Assembly: GCA_030045295.1 (NCBI GenBank)
Contig: JASIGD010000600.1
Span: 1 to 8,656, forward strand
Reading direction: 5' to 3'
From: Streptosporangiaceae bacterium
Lineage (GTDB): Bacteria > Actinomycetota > Actinomycetes > Streptosporangiales > Streptosporangiaceae
Length of the DNA stretch: 8,656 nucleotides
The translations under genes were made by a program, and so were the position numbers. Positions 1 to 7,811 of the stretch are shown here, piece after piece (position 1 is the first letter of the stretch; each line of letters begins with the position of its first letter). Under the pieces are notes generated by a model. The model was not told the origin of the DNA and ran no database searches. It saw only the letters and a list, made by a program, of their open reading frames with translations.

Positions 1-2
1 CC

Positions 3-518
3 GGCTCCGAGGCGGCGCTCGCCCTGGTCGGCGCGGCGCGGCGGCTGAAGGTACACGCCAAGGCGCGCGACGTGCGCGGCGTGGACCGGGTGGTCATCAG
101 GGACGGCGAGGCGATCAGCGCCATGCTGACCCGGCTCGGCGCGCACGAGGCGGTGCTGGCCTGGGAAGAACGGCGGATGCGGCGCGAGGTCCGGGCCACG
201 GCCAACCGGCTGGCGAACTTCGACGACGCCAACCTGCGCCGCAGCGCGCGGGCCGCGGTGGCGGCCGGCGCGCGGGTGGAGCGCGCCCTGCAGATCCTCG
301 GCCCGGACGCCCCGCAGCACCTGACCATGGCGGGCCAGCTGCGGATGGCTCACCGGCAGGCCAGCCTGGAGGAACTGGGCCAGCTGGCCGACCCGCCGCT
401 GACCAAAGACGCCATCGCCGGGCGCATCCGCCGGCTGCTGGCCATGGCCGACCGCCGCGCTAGCGAGCAGGGCATCCCGAGCACTGAAGCCTGCCTCACC
501 GCCGACATGCTCCCCTAG
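3..518 (+). CDS. whiA: Sporulation transcription regulator WhiA, C-terminal part (5'-truncated)
   Basis: The reading frame is open from the window edge and ends at TAG 516-518, giving 171 residues of a protein that is normally about 325-330 aa. The visible part holds the end of the LAGLIDADG-like domain and the full C-terminal helix-turn-helix region. Diagnostic motifs are [10 protein letters not shown] near residues 56-65 of this fragment, [14 protein letters not shown] near 110-123, and the closing [18 protein letters not shown], which is the signature end of WhiA. In Streptomyces, WhiA works with WhiB to switch on sporulation septation genes and is conserved across Gram-positive bacteria. 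In many actinobacteria it lies just upstream of the gap-pgk-tpiA operon, as it does here apart from the inserted padR cassette. The true start lies outside the window. No strong terminator follows; the 70 bp after the stop hold only a weak hairpin with a G-U pair. Confidence 0.95.
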   Translation, partial: GSEAALALVGAARRLKVHAKARDVRGVDRVVIRDGEAISAMLTRLGAHEAVLAWEERRMRREVRATANRLANFDDANLRRSARAAVAAGARVERALQILGPDAPQHLTMAGQLRMAHRQASLEELGQLADPPLTKDAIAGRIRRLLAMADRRASEQGIPSTEACLTADMLP

Positions 519-590
519 GCGCCTGCGGCGTCTTTCGGCGGGCAAGCGATCACCGCCCGGGGCAGCCGGTACTCGACCACCCCGATCTGC

Positions 591-619
591 TTTACACCTA
601 GAAATACTAGGCATAGACT
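591..619 (+). promoter_or_regulatory. Predicted padR promoter giving a leaderless mRNA
   Basis: A -35 box TTTACA (591-596) is followed by a 17-bp spacer and a -10 box TAGACT (614-619), a good match to the actinobacterial housekeeping pattern (TTGACA / TANNNT). Transcription would begin about 7 bp past the -10, at 626-628, which coincides with the padR ATG at 628. No Shine-Dalgarno sequence precedes that ATG, so the transcript is probably leaderless. The boxes are seen in the sequence; the start site is inferred. Confidence 0.6.
597..611 (+). promoter_or_regulatory. Inverted repeat in the promoter spacer, likely PadR operator
   Basis: CCTAG-AAATA-CTAGG is a perfect 5-bp inverted repeat with a 5-bp centre. 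It lies wholly between the -35 and -10 boxes of the padR promoter. PadR-family repressors commonly bind dyad sites at their own promoters, so a dimer bound here would block RNA polymerase and give autoregulation. The repeat is directly visible; the assignment to this PadR protein is inferred from position. Confidence 0.5.
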
Positions 620-627
620 CGCGTGGC

Positions 628-1005
628 ATGGACCGCGAACGGCTCAAGGGCAATCTGGATCTTCTGTTGCTCTCGATTCTTTCGGCGGGGCCCGCGCACG
701 GGTACGCGATCATCTCGGCGCTGCGCGAACGTAGCGGGGGCACGTTCGACTTGCCCGAGGGAACCATCTACCCGGCGTTGCACCGGCTGGAGGACTCCGG
801 GCTGCTGGCCAGTTCCTGGGCACAGGGCGAAGGGCGGCGGCGCCGCGTCTACGGGCTGACCGACAAGGGGGTCGCCGCCCTGGCAGCTCAGCAGACCGAG
901 TGGCGTAAGTTCGCCAGCGGCGTGCACGCGGTGCTCGGCTGGTCCGCCCAGGCCGCGTGGCGGCCCGCCGCCGGGGCGGAGGCCCTGCCGGAGTGGTCGG
1001 CATGA
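628..1005 (+). CDS. PadR-family winged-helix transcriptional regulator
   Basis: A 125-aa protein with the complete PadR N-terminal fold: the first helix and LLLLSILSAGPAHGYAI (residues 12-28), the recognition helix PEGTIYPALHRLEDSGLL (43-60), and the basic wing GRRRRVYGLTDKG (69-81). The tail is short, so it belongs to the compact PadR subfamily that dimerises through a small C-terminal helix. Such proteins are usually ligand-responsive or partner-responsive repressors of adjacent membrane-protein genes. The ATG at 628 is chosen because the conserved N-terminus begins at once and the predicted transcription start falls on it. The stop overlaps a following micro-ORF (ATGA at 1002-1005), and the downstream gene encodes a membrane protein with a HAAS-like N-terminus, a well-known PadR partner arrangement. 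The ligand or signal cannot be deduced. Confidence 0.93.
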   Translation: MDRERLKGNLDLLLLSILSAGPAHGYAIISALRERSGGTFDLPEGTIYPALHRLEDSGLLASSWAQGEGRRRRVYGLTDKGVAALAAQQTEWRKFASGVHAVLGWSAQAAWRPAAGAEALPEWSA

Positions 1006-1076
1006 GCAGGTCACGCGGCAACAGGCCGCCCGACGAGCAGATAACCGCGACGCTCGGCCACCAGAGCGTGAGGTGA
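1002..1076 (+). CDS. Possible 24-aa linker micro-ORF
   Basis: An ATG at 1002 overlaps the padR stop as ATGA and opens a 24-codon frame (MSRSRGNRPP...) that ends at TGA 1074-1076. That stop lies inside the GAGGTGA Shine-Dalgarno sequence of the next gene. A GGAG at 990-993 stands 8 nt upstream of the ATG. The peptide is basic and polar, has no membrane segment, and resembles nothing I recognise. It may be a translational coupler between padR and the membrane-protein gene rather than a functional peptide, or a chance frame in GC-rich DNA. Confidence 0.25.
   Translation: MSRSRGNRPPDEQITATLGHQSVR
1070..1076 (+). promoter_or_regulatory. Strong ribosome binding site that fixes the start at 1082
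   Basis: GAGGTGA lies 5 nt before ATG 1082, followed in frame by a second ATG at 1085. The upstream in-frame GTG at 1073 lies inside this Shine-Dalgarno sequence and has no site of its own, so 1082 is the better start. Confidence 0.7.
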
Positions 1077-1081
1077 GCCGG

Positions 1082-1891
1082 ATGATGACTCCCACCGACC
1101 TGATCGAGGAGTACCTGGACCAGCTGCGCTCGGGCCTGCGCGTCCCGCCACCAGAGCTTGATCTGATCCTGGCCGAGGCGGAGGATCACCTGCGCGAGAC
1201 GGCCGAGGCGGGGATGGCGATCGGGATGACCGAACGCGAGGCGCAGCAGGCGGCGATCTCCAGTTTCGGTTCGATCTCGGCTGTCATCCGGGCGCACCGG
1301 GCCCGGCGGAGCAGGACCGCCACGGTTCTCGGCGACGCCTCCATGGCCGCCTGGAAGCTGACCTCGCTCCTGCTGGTGACGTGCGGCTTGAGCGGCCTTG
1401 CGGCCGTCGCCGTCGCCAGCGTGCACCGCCAAGTCATCGGGTACGGTGCCCTTTGTTCGGGCGCCATCAACTGCAAGCAGCTGGGGGATGCCTTCAACGT
1501 GCGCGGCAGCCTGGTCGTCTACAGGTTCCCGGCCCAGGGGATCGTGTTCAACCCAGACTTCAGGTGGCTCGTCTGGTCAGCGGCGGCCGCCATCGGCGCG
1601 ATCCTGCTCACGGGCTACTGCCTGACTCGGCATCGCCAGCAGCGCCTGGGCTGGCCGCGCGAGCCGCTAGCTGAATTCTTCCCCGTGGCGGCGGCCGGTT
1701 TCTTCTGCGCCATCGTGCTCGCGCTTCTCGGGCTCAGGGCGAGCGGCGTCAAAGTGGCCTTCGCCCCCGGGCCCGTCGCCCTCACCTGCCTGGCCCTGGC
1801 CGTCGGCTACGCGGCGCGGACGTACTGGACGCTGATCCGCCAGCCGCGCGACTACGCGGGCGCGCTCGGCCGCGTGATCCGTAAGGGCTAG
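1082..1891 (+). CDS. Four-helix membrane protein with HAAS / permease-prefix-like N-terminal domain
   Basis: A 269-aa protein. Residues about 5-70 form a soluble helical domain with the pattern YLDQLRSGL...ILAEAEDHLRETAEAG...REAQQAAISSFGS, typical of the HAAS / permease-prefix domain found next to PadR regulators. Four hydrophobic segments follow, near residues 91-113, 162-182, 199-219 and 230-250. The roughly 48-residue loop between helices 1 and 2 carries two cysteines, C125 and C131, and would lie outside the cytoplasm if the HAAS domain is inside. By analogy with PadR-HAAS pairs, this protein may sense an envelope signal and control or be controlled by the PadR protein; this is inference. 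No transport or enzymatic motif is visible. It is probably cotranscribed with padR, whose stop lies 76 nt upstream. Confidence 0.82.
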   Translation: MMTPTDLIEEYLDQLRSGLRVPPPELDLILAEAEDHLRETAEAGMAIGMTEREAQQAAISSFGSISAVIRAHRARRSRTATVLGDASMAAWKLTSLLLVTCGLSGLAAVAVASVHRQVIGYGALCSGAINCKQLGDAFNVRGSLVVYRFPAQGIVFNPDFRWLVWSAAAAIGAILLTGYCLTRHRQQRLGWPREPLAEFFPVAAAGFFCAIVLALLGLRASGVKVAFAPGPVALTCLALAVGYAARTYWTLIRQPRDYAGALGRVIRKG

Positions 1892-1956
1892 CGCGGCCCG
1901 GTCGGCGCGCGCCCAACGGCGTCGCGGCGCGGCCGGCCTACCCGCTGCGCGCACCA

Positions 1957-1980
1957 CGGTCCGTTCGGGCCGATGATTTT
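1957..1980 (+). terminator. Weak terminator-like hairpin after the padR cassette
   Basis: CGGTCC (1957-1962) pairs with GGGCCG (1967-1972), with one G-T wobble, around a GTTC tetraloop. A short T run follows at 1977-1980 and another at 1984-1987. The stem is only 6 bp and the T tract is interrupted, so this is a weak candidate. Confidence 0.3.
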
Positions 1981-1989
1981 CCGTTTTGG

Positions 1990-3161
<1,172 letters not shown>

Positions 3162-3162
<1 letters not shown>

Positions 3163-4379
3163 TGCGCTCCGTCGACGACCTGGAGGTCCTCGGCCGCCGT
3201 GTGCTGCTGCGGTCGGACCTGAACGTCCCGCTCGACCTGACCGGCACCGGGCAGATCACCGACGAGGGCCGGATCCGGGCCAGCCTGCCGATGATCAGCA
3301 AGCTGTCCGACCGCGGCGCGCGGGTGATCGTCCTCGCGCACCTGGGCCGGCCCAAGGGCGCCTCGTTCGCCGAACGGGCCGCCGGCGGGCCGTCGCTGCG
3401 GCCGGTGGCGGACCGGCTGGGCCAGTTGCTGGGGCGGCCCGTCGCGTTCGCTACCGACGTGGCCGGAGCGTCGGCGGAAAAGACCGCGTACGGCCTGGGC
3501 GACGAGGATGTCGCGGTACTGGAGAACGTACGCTTCGAACCCGCCGAGACCAGCAAGGACGACGCCCAGCGCGGCGCCTTCGCCGAGCGGCTGGCCCGCT
3601 TCGGCGAGATCTACGTCGATGACGCGTTCGGCGCCGTGCACCGCAAGCACGCCTCCGTCTACGACCTGCCTGCGCTGCTCCCGCACGCCGCCGGCGACCT
3701 GGTGCGGGACGAGGTGGCGGTGCTGAGGCGGCTGACCACGGATCCGGCGCGGCCCTTCGTGGTGGTGCTCGGCGGCAAGAAGCCGTCGGACAAGCTGGCC
3801 GTGATCGGCAACCTGCTCAACCTGGCCGACCGCATCCTCATCGGCGGCGGCATGGGGTACACGTTCCTGGCCGCGCGCGGTTACGAAGTGGGGAACTCGG
3901 TACTCGAGGCCGACCAGATCCCCGCGGTCAAGGCCGTGATGGCCGAGGCCGAGCAGCGCGGCGTGGAGCTCGTACTCCCCGTCGACCTGGTCGCGGCGAC
4001 GCACTTCGCGCCCGACGCCGAGCATTCGGTGGTGCCGGTGACGGATTTCCCCGCCGACCAGGAAGGCGTGGACGCGGGTCCGCAAACCCGGGTCCTGTTC
4101 GCGGAGAAGCTGGCCGACGCCAAGACGGTCTTCTGGAACGGGCCGGTCGGGGTGTTCGAGTTTCCGGCTTTTTCCGGCGGCACCCGCGCGGTGGCGGAGG
4201 CCATCAGCCGGGTGAACGGCCTGACCGTCGTGGGCGGCGGCGACTCGGCCGCGGCGATCCGGGCGCTCGGCATCCCCGAGGGGGCGTTCGGGCACATCTC
4301 GACCGGAGGCGGCGCGAGCCTGGAGTACCTCGAGGGCAAGACGCTGCCCGGGCTGACCGCGCTGGAGGATGATTCGTGA
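3162..4379 (+). CDS. pgk: Phosphoglycerate kinase
   Basis: This 405-aa monomer transfers phosphate from 1,3-bisphosphoglycerate to ADP. The N-terminal signature RSDLNVP (residues 17-23), catalytic R39 in GRIRAS, and substrate-binding HLGRPKG (60-66) are present, as are [20 protein letters not shown], the nucleotide loop GGGDS (358-362) and the closing [12 protein letters not shown]. The length is normal. The ATG at 3162 shares its A with the gap stop (TAATG), so translation depends on ribosomes finishing gap. One departure from the family is GGKKPSDK at 204-211, where GG(S/A)KVSDK is usual: the lysine aligned with the nucleotide-binding one (K207) is kept, but its neighbours are K206 and P208. 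The stop overlaps the tpiA start (GTGA). Confidence 0.98.
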
Positions 4380-5188
4380 CCGCCCAGTCCCGTGCCGCCC
4401 GCGCCACCCGGGCGCGGCTGCCGCTGATGGCCGGCAACTGGAAGATGAACCTCAATCATCTCGAGGCCATCGCGCTGGTGCAGAAGCTCGCGTTCACGCT
4501 GACCGACAGGGACTTCGACCAGGTCGAGGTGGCCGTCTTGCCGCCGTTCACCGCGCTGCGCAGCGCACAGACGCTGATCGAGGGGGACAAGCTGCGGATC
4601 GCCTACGGCGCGCAGGACCTTTCCCAGCATGACTCCGGCGCATACACGGGCGATGTGTCCGGGCCGATGCTCGCCAAGCTCGGCTGCGAGTACGTGCTGG
4701 CCGGGCACTCCGAACGGCGCGAGTATCACGCGGAGTCCGATCAACTGGTCAACGCCAAGGTGCAGGCCGCGCTGAGGTCGGGACTGACGCCGATCTTGTG
4801 CGTGGGGGAGTCGCTCGCGGTACGCCAGTCGGGTCGGCAGATCGAGCACTGCATCGGGCAGCTCGACGCGTCGCTGAACGGGATCCCGGCCGCCGCGGTA
4901 GCCGGGATGGTGATCGCGTACGAACCGGTCTGGGCCATCGGGACCGGGCAGGTAGCCACCCCGGCGGATGCGCAGGAGATGACCGCGGCAATTAGGTCGA
5001 GGATTTCAGAGATTCATGGCGCCGAGACGGGCTTCAGTGTGCGTATCCTGTATGGCGGGTCCGTCAAGCCCGACAACATCGCGCCGATCATGGCGCAGCC
5101 GGACGTCGACGGCGCCCTCGTCGGCGGCGCGAGCCTCGACGCCGGGCAGTTCGCGCAGATCTGCCGGTATCGTGAACTAGCAGCATAG
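4376..5188 (+). CDS. tpiA: Triosephosphate isomerase
   Basis: This 270-aa TIM-barrel enzyme interconverts dihydroxyacetone phosphate and glyceraldehyde 3-phosphate. Visible active-site elements are K23 in GNWKMN, H111 in AGHSERR, and E183 in [11 protein letters not shown], which leads into the mobile loop 6. The phosphate-binding [10 protein letters not shown] and the GGASLD loop follow near the C-terminus. The GTG at 4376 overlaps the pgk stop by 4 nt and has GGAGG (4364-4368) 7 nt upstream, which fixes the start. The first 15 or so residues are rich in Arg and Ala and extend slightly beyond the usual N-terminus, making the protein a little longer than the common 250-260 aa. It completes the triose-phosphate module with gap and pgk. 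Confidence 0.98.
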   Translation: MTAQSRAARATRARLPLMAGNWKMNLNHLEAIALVQKLAFTLTDRDFDQVEVAVLPPFTALRSAQTLIEGDKLRIAYGAQDLSQHDSGAYTGDVSGPMLAKLGCEYVLAGHSERREYHAESDQLVNAKVQAALRSGLTPILCVGESLAVRQSGRQIEHCIGQLDASLNGIPAAAVAGMVIAYEPVWAIGTGQVATPADAQEMTAAIRSRISEIHGAETGFSVRILYGGSVKPDNIAPIMAQPDVDGALVGGASLDAGQFAQICRYRELAA

Positions 5189-5217
5189 GCCTTGTCAGCA
5201 GGAGATGGATAACAGAG

Positions 5218-5448
5218 ATGATCATCGGGCTTTCCGTTATCCTGATCATCACGAGCATCGTGCTGGTCCTGCTGGTCCTGCTGCACAAGGGTAAGGGCGG
5301 TGGCCTGTCGGACCTGTTCGGCGGCGGGGTCTCGTCCAACCTCGGCTCCTCCTCCGTCGTCGAGCGGAACCTGGACCGGATCACCGTTTTCTTCGGCGTC
5401 ATCTGGTTCATCTGCATCATTGCTCTCGGCTGGCTGATCAATCACTAG
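5218..5448 (+). CDS. secG: Preprotein translocase subunit SecG
   Basis: This 76-aa protein has two membrane helices, near residues 2-22 and 55-73, joined by the glycine-rich loop HKGKGGGLSDLFGGG that marks SecG. SecG joins SecY and SecE in the inner-membrane translocon and helps SecA-driven export. It starts 29 nt after tpiA, the usual actinobacterial position, and is very likely read from the glycolytic operon. The ATG at 5218 is the only reasonable start: no in-frame start codon exists between the end of tpiA and this ATG. The nearest Shine-Dalgarno sequence, AGGAGA at 5200-5205, is 12 nt away, longer than ideal. Confidence 0.96.
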   Translation: MIIGLSVILIITSIVLVLLVLLHKGKGGGLSDLFGGGVSSNLGSSSVVERNLDRITVFFGVIWFICIIALGWLINH

Positions 5449-5511
5449 CGCGTACGTCTTCCCGCACCGAAGTTCTGGCTTAACAGCTTTATGGCCTTCA
5501 AGGGGTGATCT

Positions 5512-5850
5512 GTGAGTAGTGGTAACGCCATTCGCGGCAGCAGGGTCGGCGCGGGACCGATGGGGGAGGCCGAGCGGGGCGAGTCCGCGCCCCGCGTCTG
5601 GGTGTCGTTCTGGTGCGCCAACAGGCACGAGACGAGGCCGAGCTTCGCGACCGACGCTGCGATTCCCGACATCTGGGAGTGCCCCCGGTGCGGCAACCCG
5701 GCCGGCCAGAACGAGCAGAACCCTCCGGCCCCGCCGCGGGTCGAGCCCTACAAGACTCACCTCGCGTACGTAAAGGAGCGCCGCAGCGACTCCGACGGGG
5801 AGGCGATCCTCGCCGAGGCCCTGGCCCGCCTGCGGGGCGCGTCCGCCTGA
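5512..5850 (+). CDS. rbpA: RNA polymerase-binding protein RbpA
   Basis: This 112-aa actinobacterial transcription factor binds RNA polymerase and group 1/2 sigma factors and stabilises the open promoter complex. The N-terminal tail GNAIRGSRVGAGPMGEAERG (residues 4-23) is nearly invariant. The core domain has C35, H39, C57 and C60 (CX3H ... CX2C), the full zinc-site set of Streptomyces-type RbpA. The linker PYKTHLAYVKERR (79-91) includes the paired arginines that contact sigma, and the sigma-interaction helix runs from about 93 to 108. R38 sits where glycine is common in the first zinc knuckle. The GTG at 5512 has AGGGG (5501-5505) 6 nt upstream. The gene lies 63 nt after secG; I see no clear separate promoter or sigma-R-type GGAAT/GTT site in that gap, so read-through from secG is plausible. 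Confidence 0.97.
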   Translation: MSSGNAIRGSRVGAGPMGEAERGESAPRVWVSFWCANRHETRPSFATDAAIPDIWECPRCGNPAGQNEQNPPAPPRVEPYKTHLAYVKERRSDSDGEAILAEALARLRGASA

Positions 5851-5906
5851 ACGGAAGACCTGACCTCCCCGTCGGCGGGCACGATCTGTCCGCGGGCCAG
5901 GGGGTC

Positions 5907-6908
5907 ATGGACCGGGTAACGCGGTGCGCCAGGGAAGCGCTGGGCGCCTACGGCTGCCCTCCGGGTGCGTCCATCGAGTTGCTCAACGTCTCGGAGAACG
6001 CCACCTTCCTCGTGTCCGAGCCCGATGCCGGGCCGTCGGTACTGCGCGTGCACAGGCTCGGCTACCACACCGAGCAGGAAATCTCCTCCGAGCTGGCCTG
6101 GATGGACGCCCTGCGCGCGGAAGCCGGGGTGCGCACGCCGAGGGTGCTGGCCGCCCTCGACGGCCGGCGGGTGGTGACCGTGGCCGAGCCCGGTGGCGCG
6201 GCGGTCAGGCACTGCGTGCGCTTCGAGTTCCTGCCGGGCACCGAGCCGGGCGCCGTACCGCACGGCGGATCGGGACCCGGGTCCGGGGACGTGCTGACCA
6301 GCGGTCACTTCGCGGAGCTGGGCGAGATCACCGCGCGGATGCACCGGCACGCCAGGGACTGGCGCAGGCCGGCTTGGTTCACCAGGTTCCACTGGGATTA
6401 CGCGGCGGCGTTTGGTGACCGGGCCAGGTGGGGGCGCTGGCAGGACGGCATCGGCGTCGGGCCACCCGAACGCCGGATCCTCGGACTGCTCGATCGCCAG
6501 CTGCAGGCGCGGCTGACCGCGTTCGGCGCGGGTCCGTCGCGCTACGGCCTGGTGCACGCCGACACCCGGCTGGCCAACCTGCTGGTGCACGACGGATCGA
6601 TCAGCGTGATCGACTTCGACGACGCGGGGTTCAGCTGGTACCTGTACGACCTGGGCACCTCGGTGAGCTTCTTCGAGCACTCGCCGGAGGTGCCGGGGCT
6701 GGTGGACAGCTGGCTGGACGGGTACCGCCGGGCCGGTGAGCTGTCCGCCGAGGACGAGGCCGAGATCTGGACGTTCATCCTGTTCCGCCGGCTGCTCCTG
6801 GTCGCCTGGATCGGGTCGCACCGGGGCGTGGATTTCGCCGCCGGGCTCGGCGCCGGGTATACCCGGGACAGCTGTGATCTTGCGGAGTCGTATCTCAGCA
6901 GACGCTGA
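5907..6908 (+). CDS. APH-fold phosphotransferase (SrkA/ThrB-like small-molecule or protein kinase)
   Basis: This 333-aa protein has the aminoglycoside-phosphotransferase fold. The N-lobe contains VLRVHRLGYHTEQEISSELAW. The C-lobe holds the Brenner motif HADTRLAN with catalytic D219 and metal-binding N224, then IDFDDAG with metal-binding D236. An arginine occupies the usual lysine position after VL, as in the branch near stress-response kinase SrkA and type II homoserine kinases. The substrate cannot be told from sequence, and antibiotic resistance should not be assumed. ATG 5907 is the first plausible start after rbpA, 56 nt downstream; the purine run AGGGG at 5899-5903 is only 3 nt before it. 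The frame extends upstream across rbpA, but that part is an overlap shadow. A 7-bp hairpin (5875-5881 with 5887-5893) precedes the start. Confidence 0.85.
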   Translation: MDRVTRCAREALGAYGCPPGASIELLNVSENATFLVSEPDAGPSVLRVHRLGYHTEQEISSELAWMDALRAEAGVRTPRVLAALDGRRVVTVAEPGGAAVRHCVRFEFLPGTEPGAVPHGGSGPGSGDVLTSGHFAELGEITARMHRHARDWRRPAWFTRFHWDYAAAFGDRARWGRWQDGIGVGPPERRILGLLDRQLQARLTAFGAGPSRYGLVHADTRLANLLVHDGSISVIDFDDAGFSWYLYDLGTSVSFFEHSPEVPGLVDSWLDGYRRAGELSAEDEAEIWTFILFRRLLLVAWIGSHRGVDFAAGLGAGYTRDSCDLAESYLSRR

Positions 6909-6934
6909 CAGGCCGCAGACGAAGGGGCACCGCC

Positions 6935-7729
6935 ATGTTCACATCGATCGCCGGTCGCGTAGTGGTGATCACCGGCGGCACCCGCGGCATCGGCCGGGGG
7001 ATCGCCGGCGTGTTCGCCCGTAACGGCGCGCGGGTCTTGATCACCGGCCGCGATTCGGACACCGCCCGGGCCGCGGCCACCGAGCTCACCCGTGCCGCCT
7101 CCACGGCCGACGAGCCGGGGGAGGTCTCGTTCGTGCAGGCCGACGTGGCCAGCCGCGAGGACTGCCGGCGGGTGGCCGCGGTCGCCCAGGAGCATTTCGG
7201 CGGCATCGACGTGCTGTGCGCGAACGCCGGGATCTTCCCCAAGGCCCGGGTGGCCGACCTGACCGAGGAGGAGCTCGACCAGGTCCTCGACATCAACCTG
7301 AAGGGCACGGTCTTCTCGGTCCAGGCGTGCCTGCCCGCCCTGGCGCGCTCCGGCCGCGGCCGGATCATCCTGGTTTCGTCCATCACCGGGCCTATCACCG
7401 GCTCGCCGGGCTGGGCTCACTACGGCGCGAGCAAGGCCGGCCAGCTGGGGTTCATGCGCACCGCCGCGACCGAGCTGGCGCGCAGCGGCATCACGGTCAA
7501 CTCCGTGCTGCCGGGCAACATCTTGACCGAGGACGACCCCGGCGAGGCCGCCGCGCGCAAGGTGGCGGCCTCGATACCGATGCGCCGGCTGGGCACGGTC
7601 GGCGAGATCGGCTACGCCGCGCTGTTCCTCGCCACGGACGAGGCGGCCTACATCACCGGGCAGACGATCGTGGTCGACGGCGGTCAGGTGCTTCCCGAGT
7701 TCCTCATCCCCGAGGCCGACGAGGACTGA
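6935..7729 (+). CDS. FabG-like short-chain dehydrogenase/reductase (SDR)
   Basis: This 264-aa classical SDR has the cofactor motif TGGTRGIG (residues 13-20), NAG in CANAGIF, catalytic S149 in VSSITG, and Y163/K167 in YGASKAG. The C-terminal ITGQTIVVDGGQ completes the fold. R17 in the glycine motif and R39 in TGRD after the second strand favour NADPH. It looks like the group annotated as 3-oxoacyl-ACP reductase FabG in actinobacteria, with the longer PGNILTEDD segment and a DGGQVLPE tail. The serine-to-tyrosine distance is one residue more than in E. coli FabG. The genuine substrate is unknown. GAAGGGG (6921-6927) lies 7 nt before the ATG. It starts 26 nt after the phosphotransferase gene and is probably cotranscribed with it. 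Confidence 0.92.
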   Translation: MFTSIAGRVVVITGGTRGIGRGIAGVFARNGARVLITGRDSDTARAAATELTRAASTADEPGEVSFVQADVASREDCRRVAAVAQEHFGGIDVLCANAGIFPKARVADLTEEELDQVLDINLKGTVFSVQACLPALARSGRGRIILVSSITGPITGSPGWAHYGASKAGQLGFMRTAATELARSGITVNSVLPGNILTEDDPGEAAARKVAASIPMRRLGTVGEIGYAALFLATDEAAYITGQTIVVDGGQVLPEFLIPEADED

Positions 7730-7775
7730 TGCCCCCAGCTCCCTCGGGACCCCTCCGCTCTGGGCCGCGCCGTAA

Positions 7776-7788
7776 CGTTCCCGGAACG
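7776..7788 (+). promoter_or_regulatory. 13-bp palindrome upstream of the last gene
   Basis: CGTTCC-C-GGAACG is an exact 6-bp inverted repeat with a 1-bp centre. It ends 9 bp before the TAGCGT -10 candidate and covers the place where a -35 box would be. It may be an operator. The half-site GGAAC also resembles an ECF sigma -35 element, but the spacing to the nearest CGT (13 nt) is too short for that reading. Confidence 0.35.
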
Positions 7789-7797
7789 CCGCGCGGG

Positions 7798-7803
7798 TAG
7801 CGT
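7798..7803 (+). promoter_or_regulatory. Candidate -10 element, probable leaderless start
   Basis: TAGCGT fits the actinobacterial TANNNT -10 pattern and lies 8 bp before ATG 7812, so transcription would begin at or next to the start codon. There is no Shine-Dalgarno sequence before that ATG, which agrees with a leaderless mRNA. No good -35 box is present at 17-19 bp. Confidence 0.4.
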
Positions 7804-7811
7804 GGGCCTTT

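Noticed and set aside
5613..5906. N-terminal extension of the phosphotransferase across rbpA
   Set aside because: The region codes for RbpA in another frame, and the extension is Arg/Gln-rich and unlike the kinase family.
5757..6821. Minus-strand open frame (354 codons) opposite rbpA and the phosphotransferase
   Set aside because: It is a shadow of clear kinase motifs on the plus strand and has no domain of its own.
7729..7800. 23-codon frame starting in the SDR stop (TGATG)
   Set aside because: It is Pro/Arg/Gly-rich, and its end runs through the predicted promoter and palindrome of the next gene. There is no downstream gene within coupling distance.
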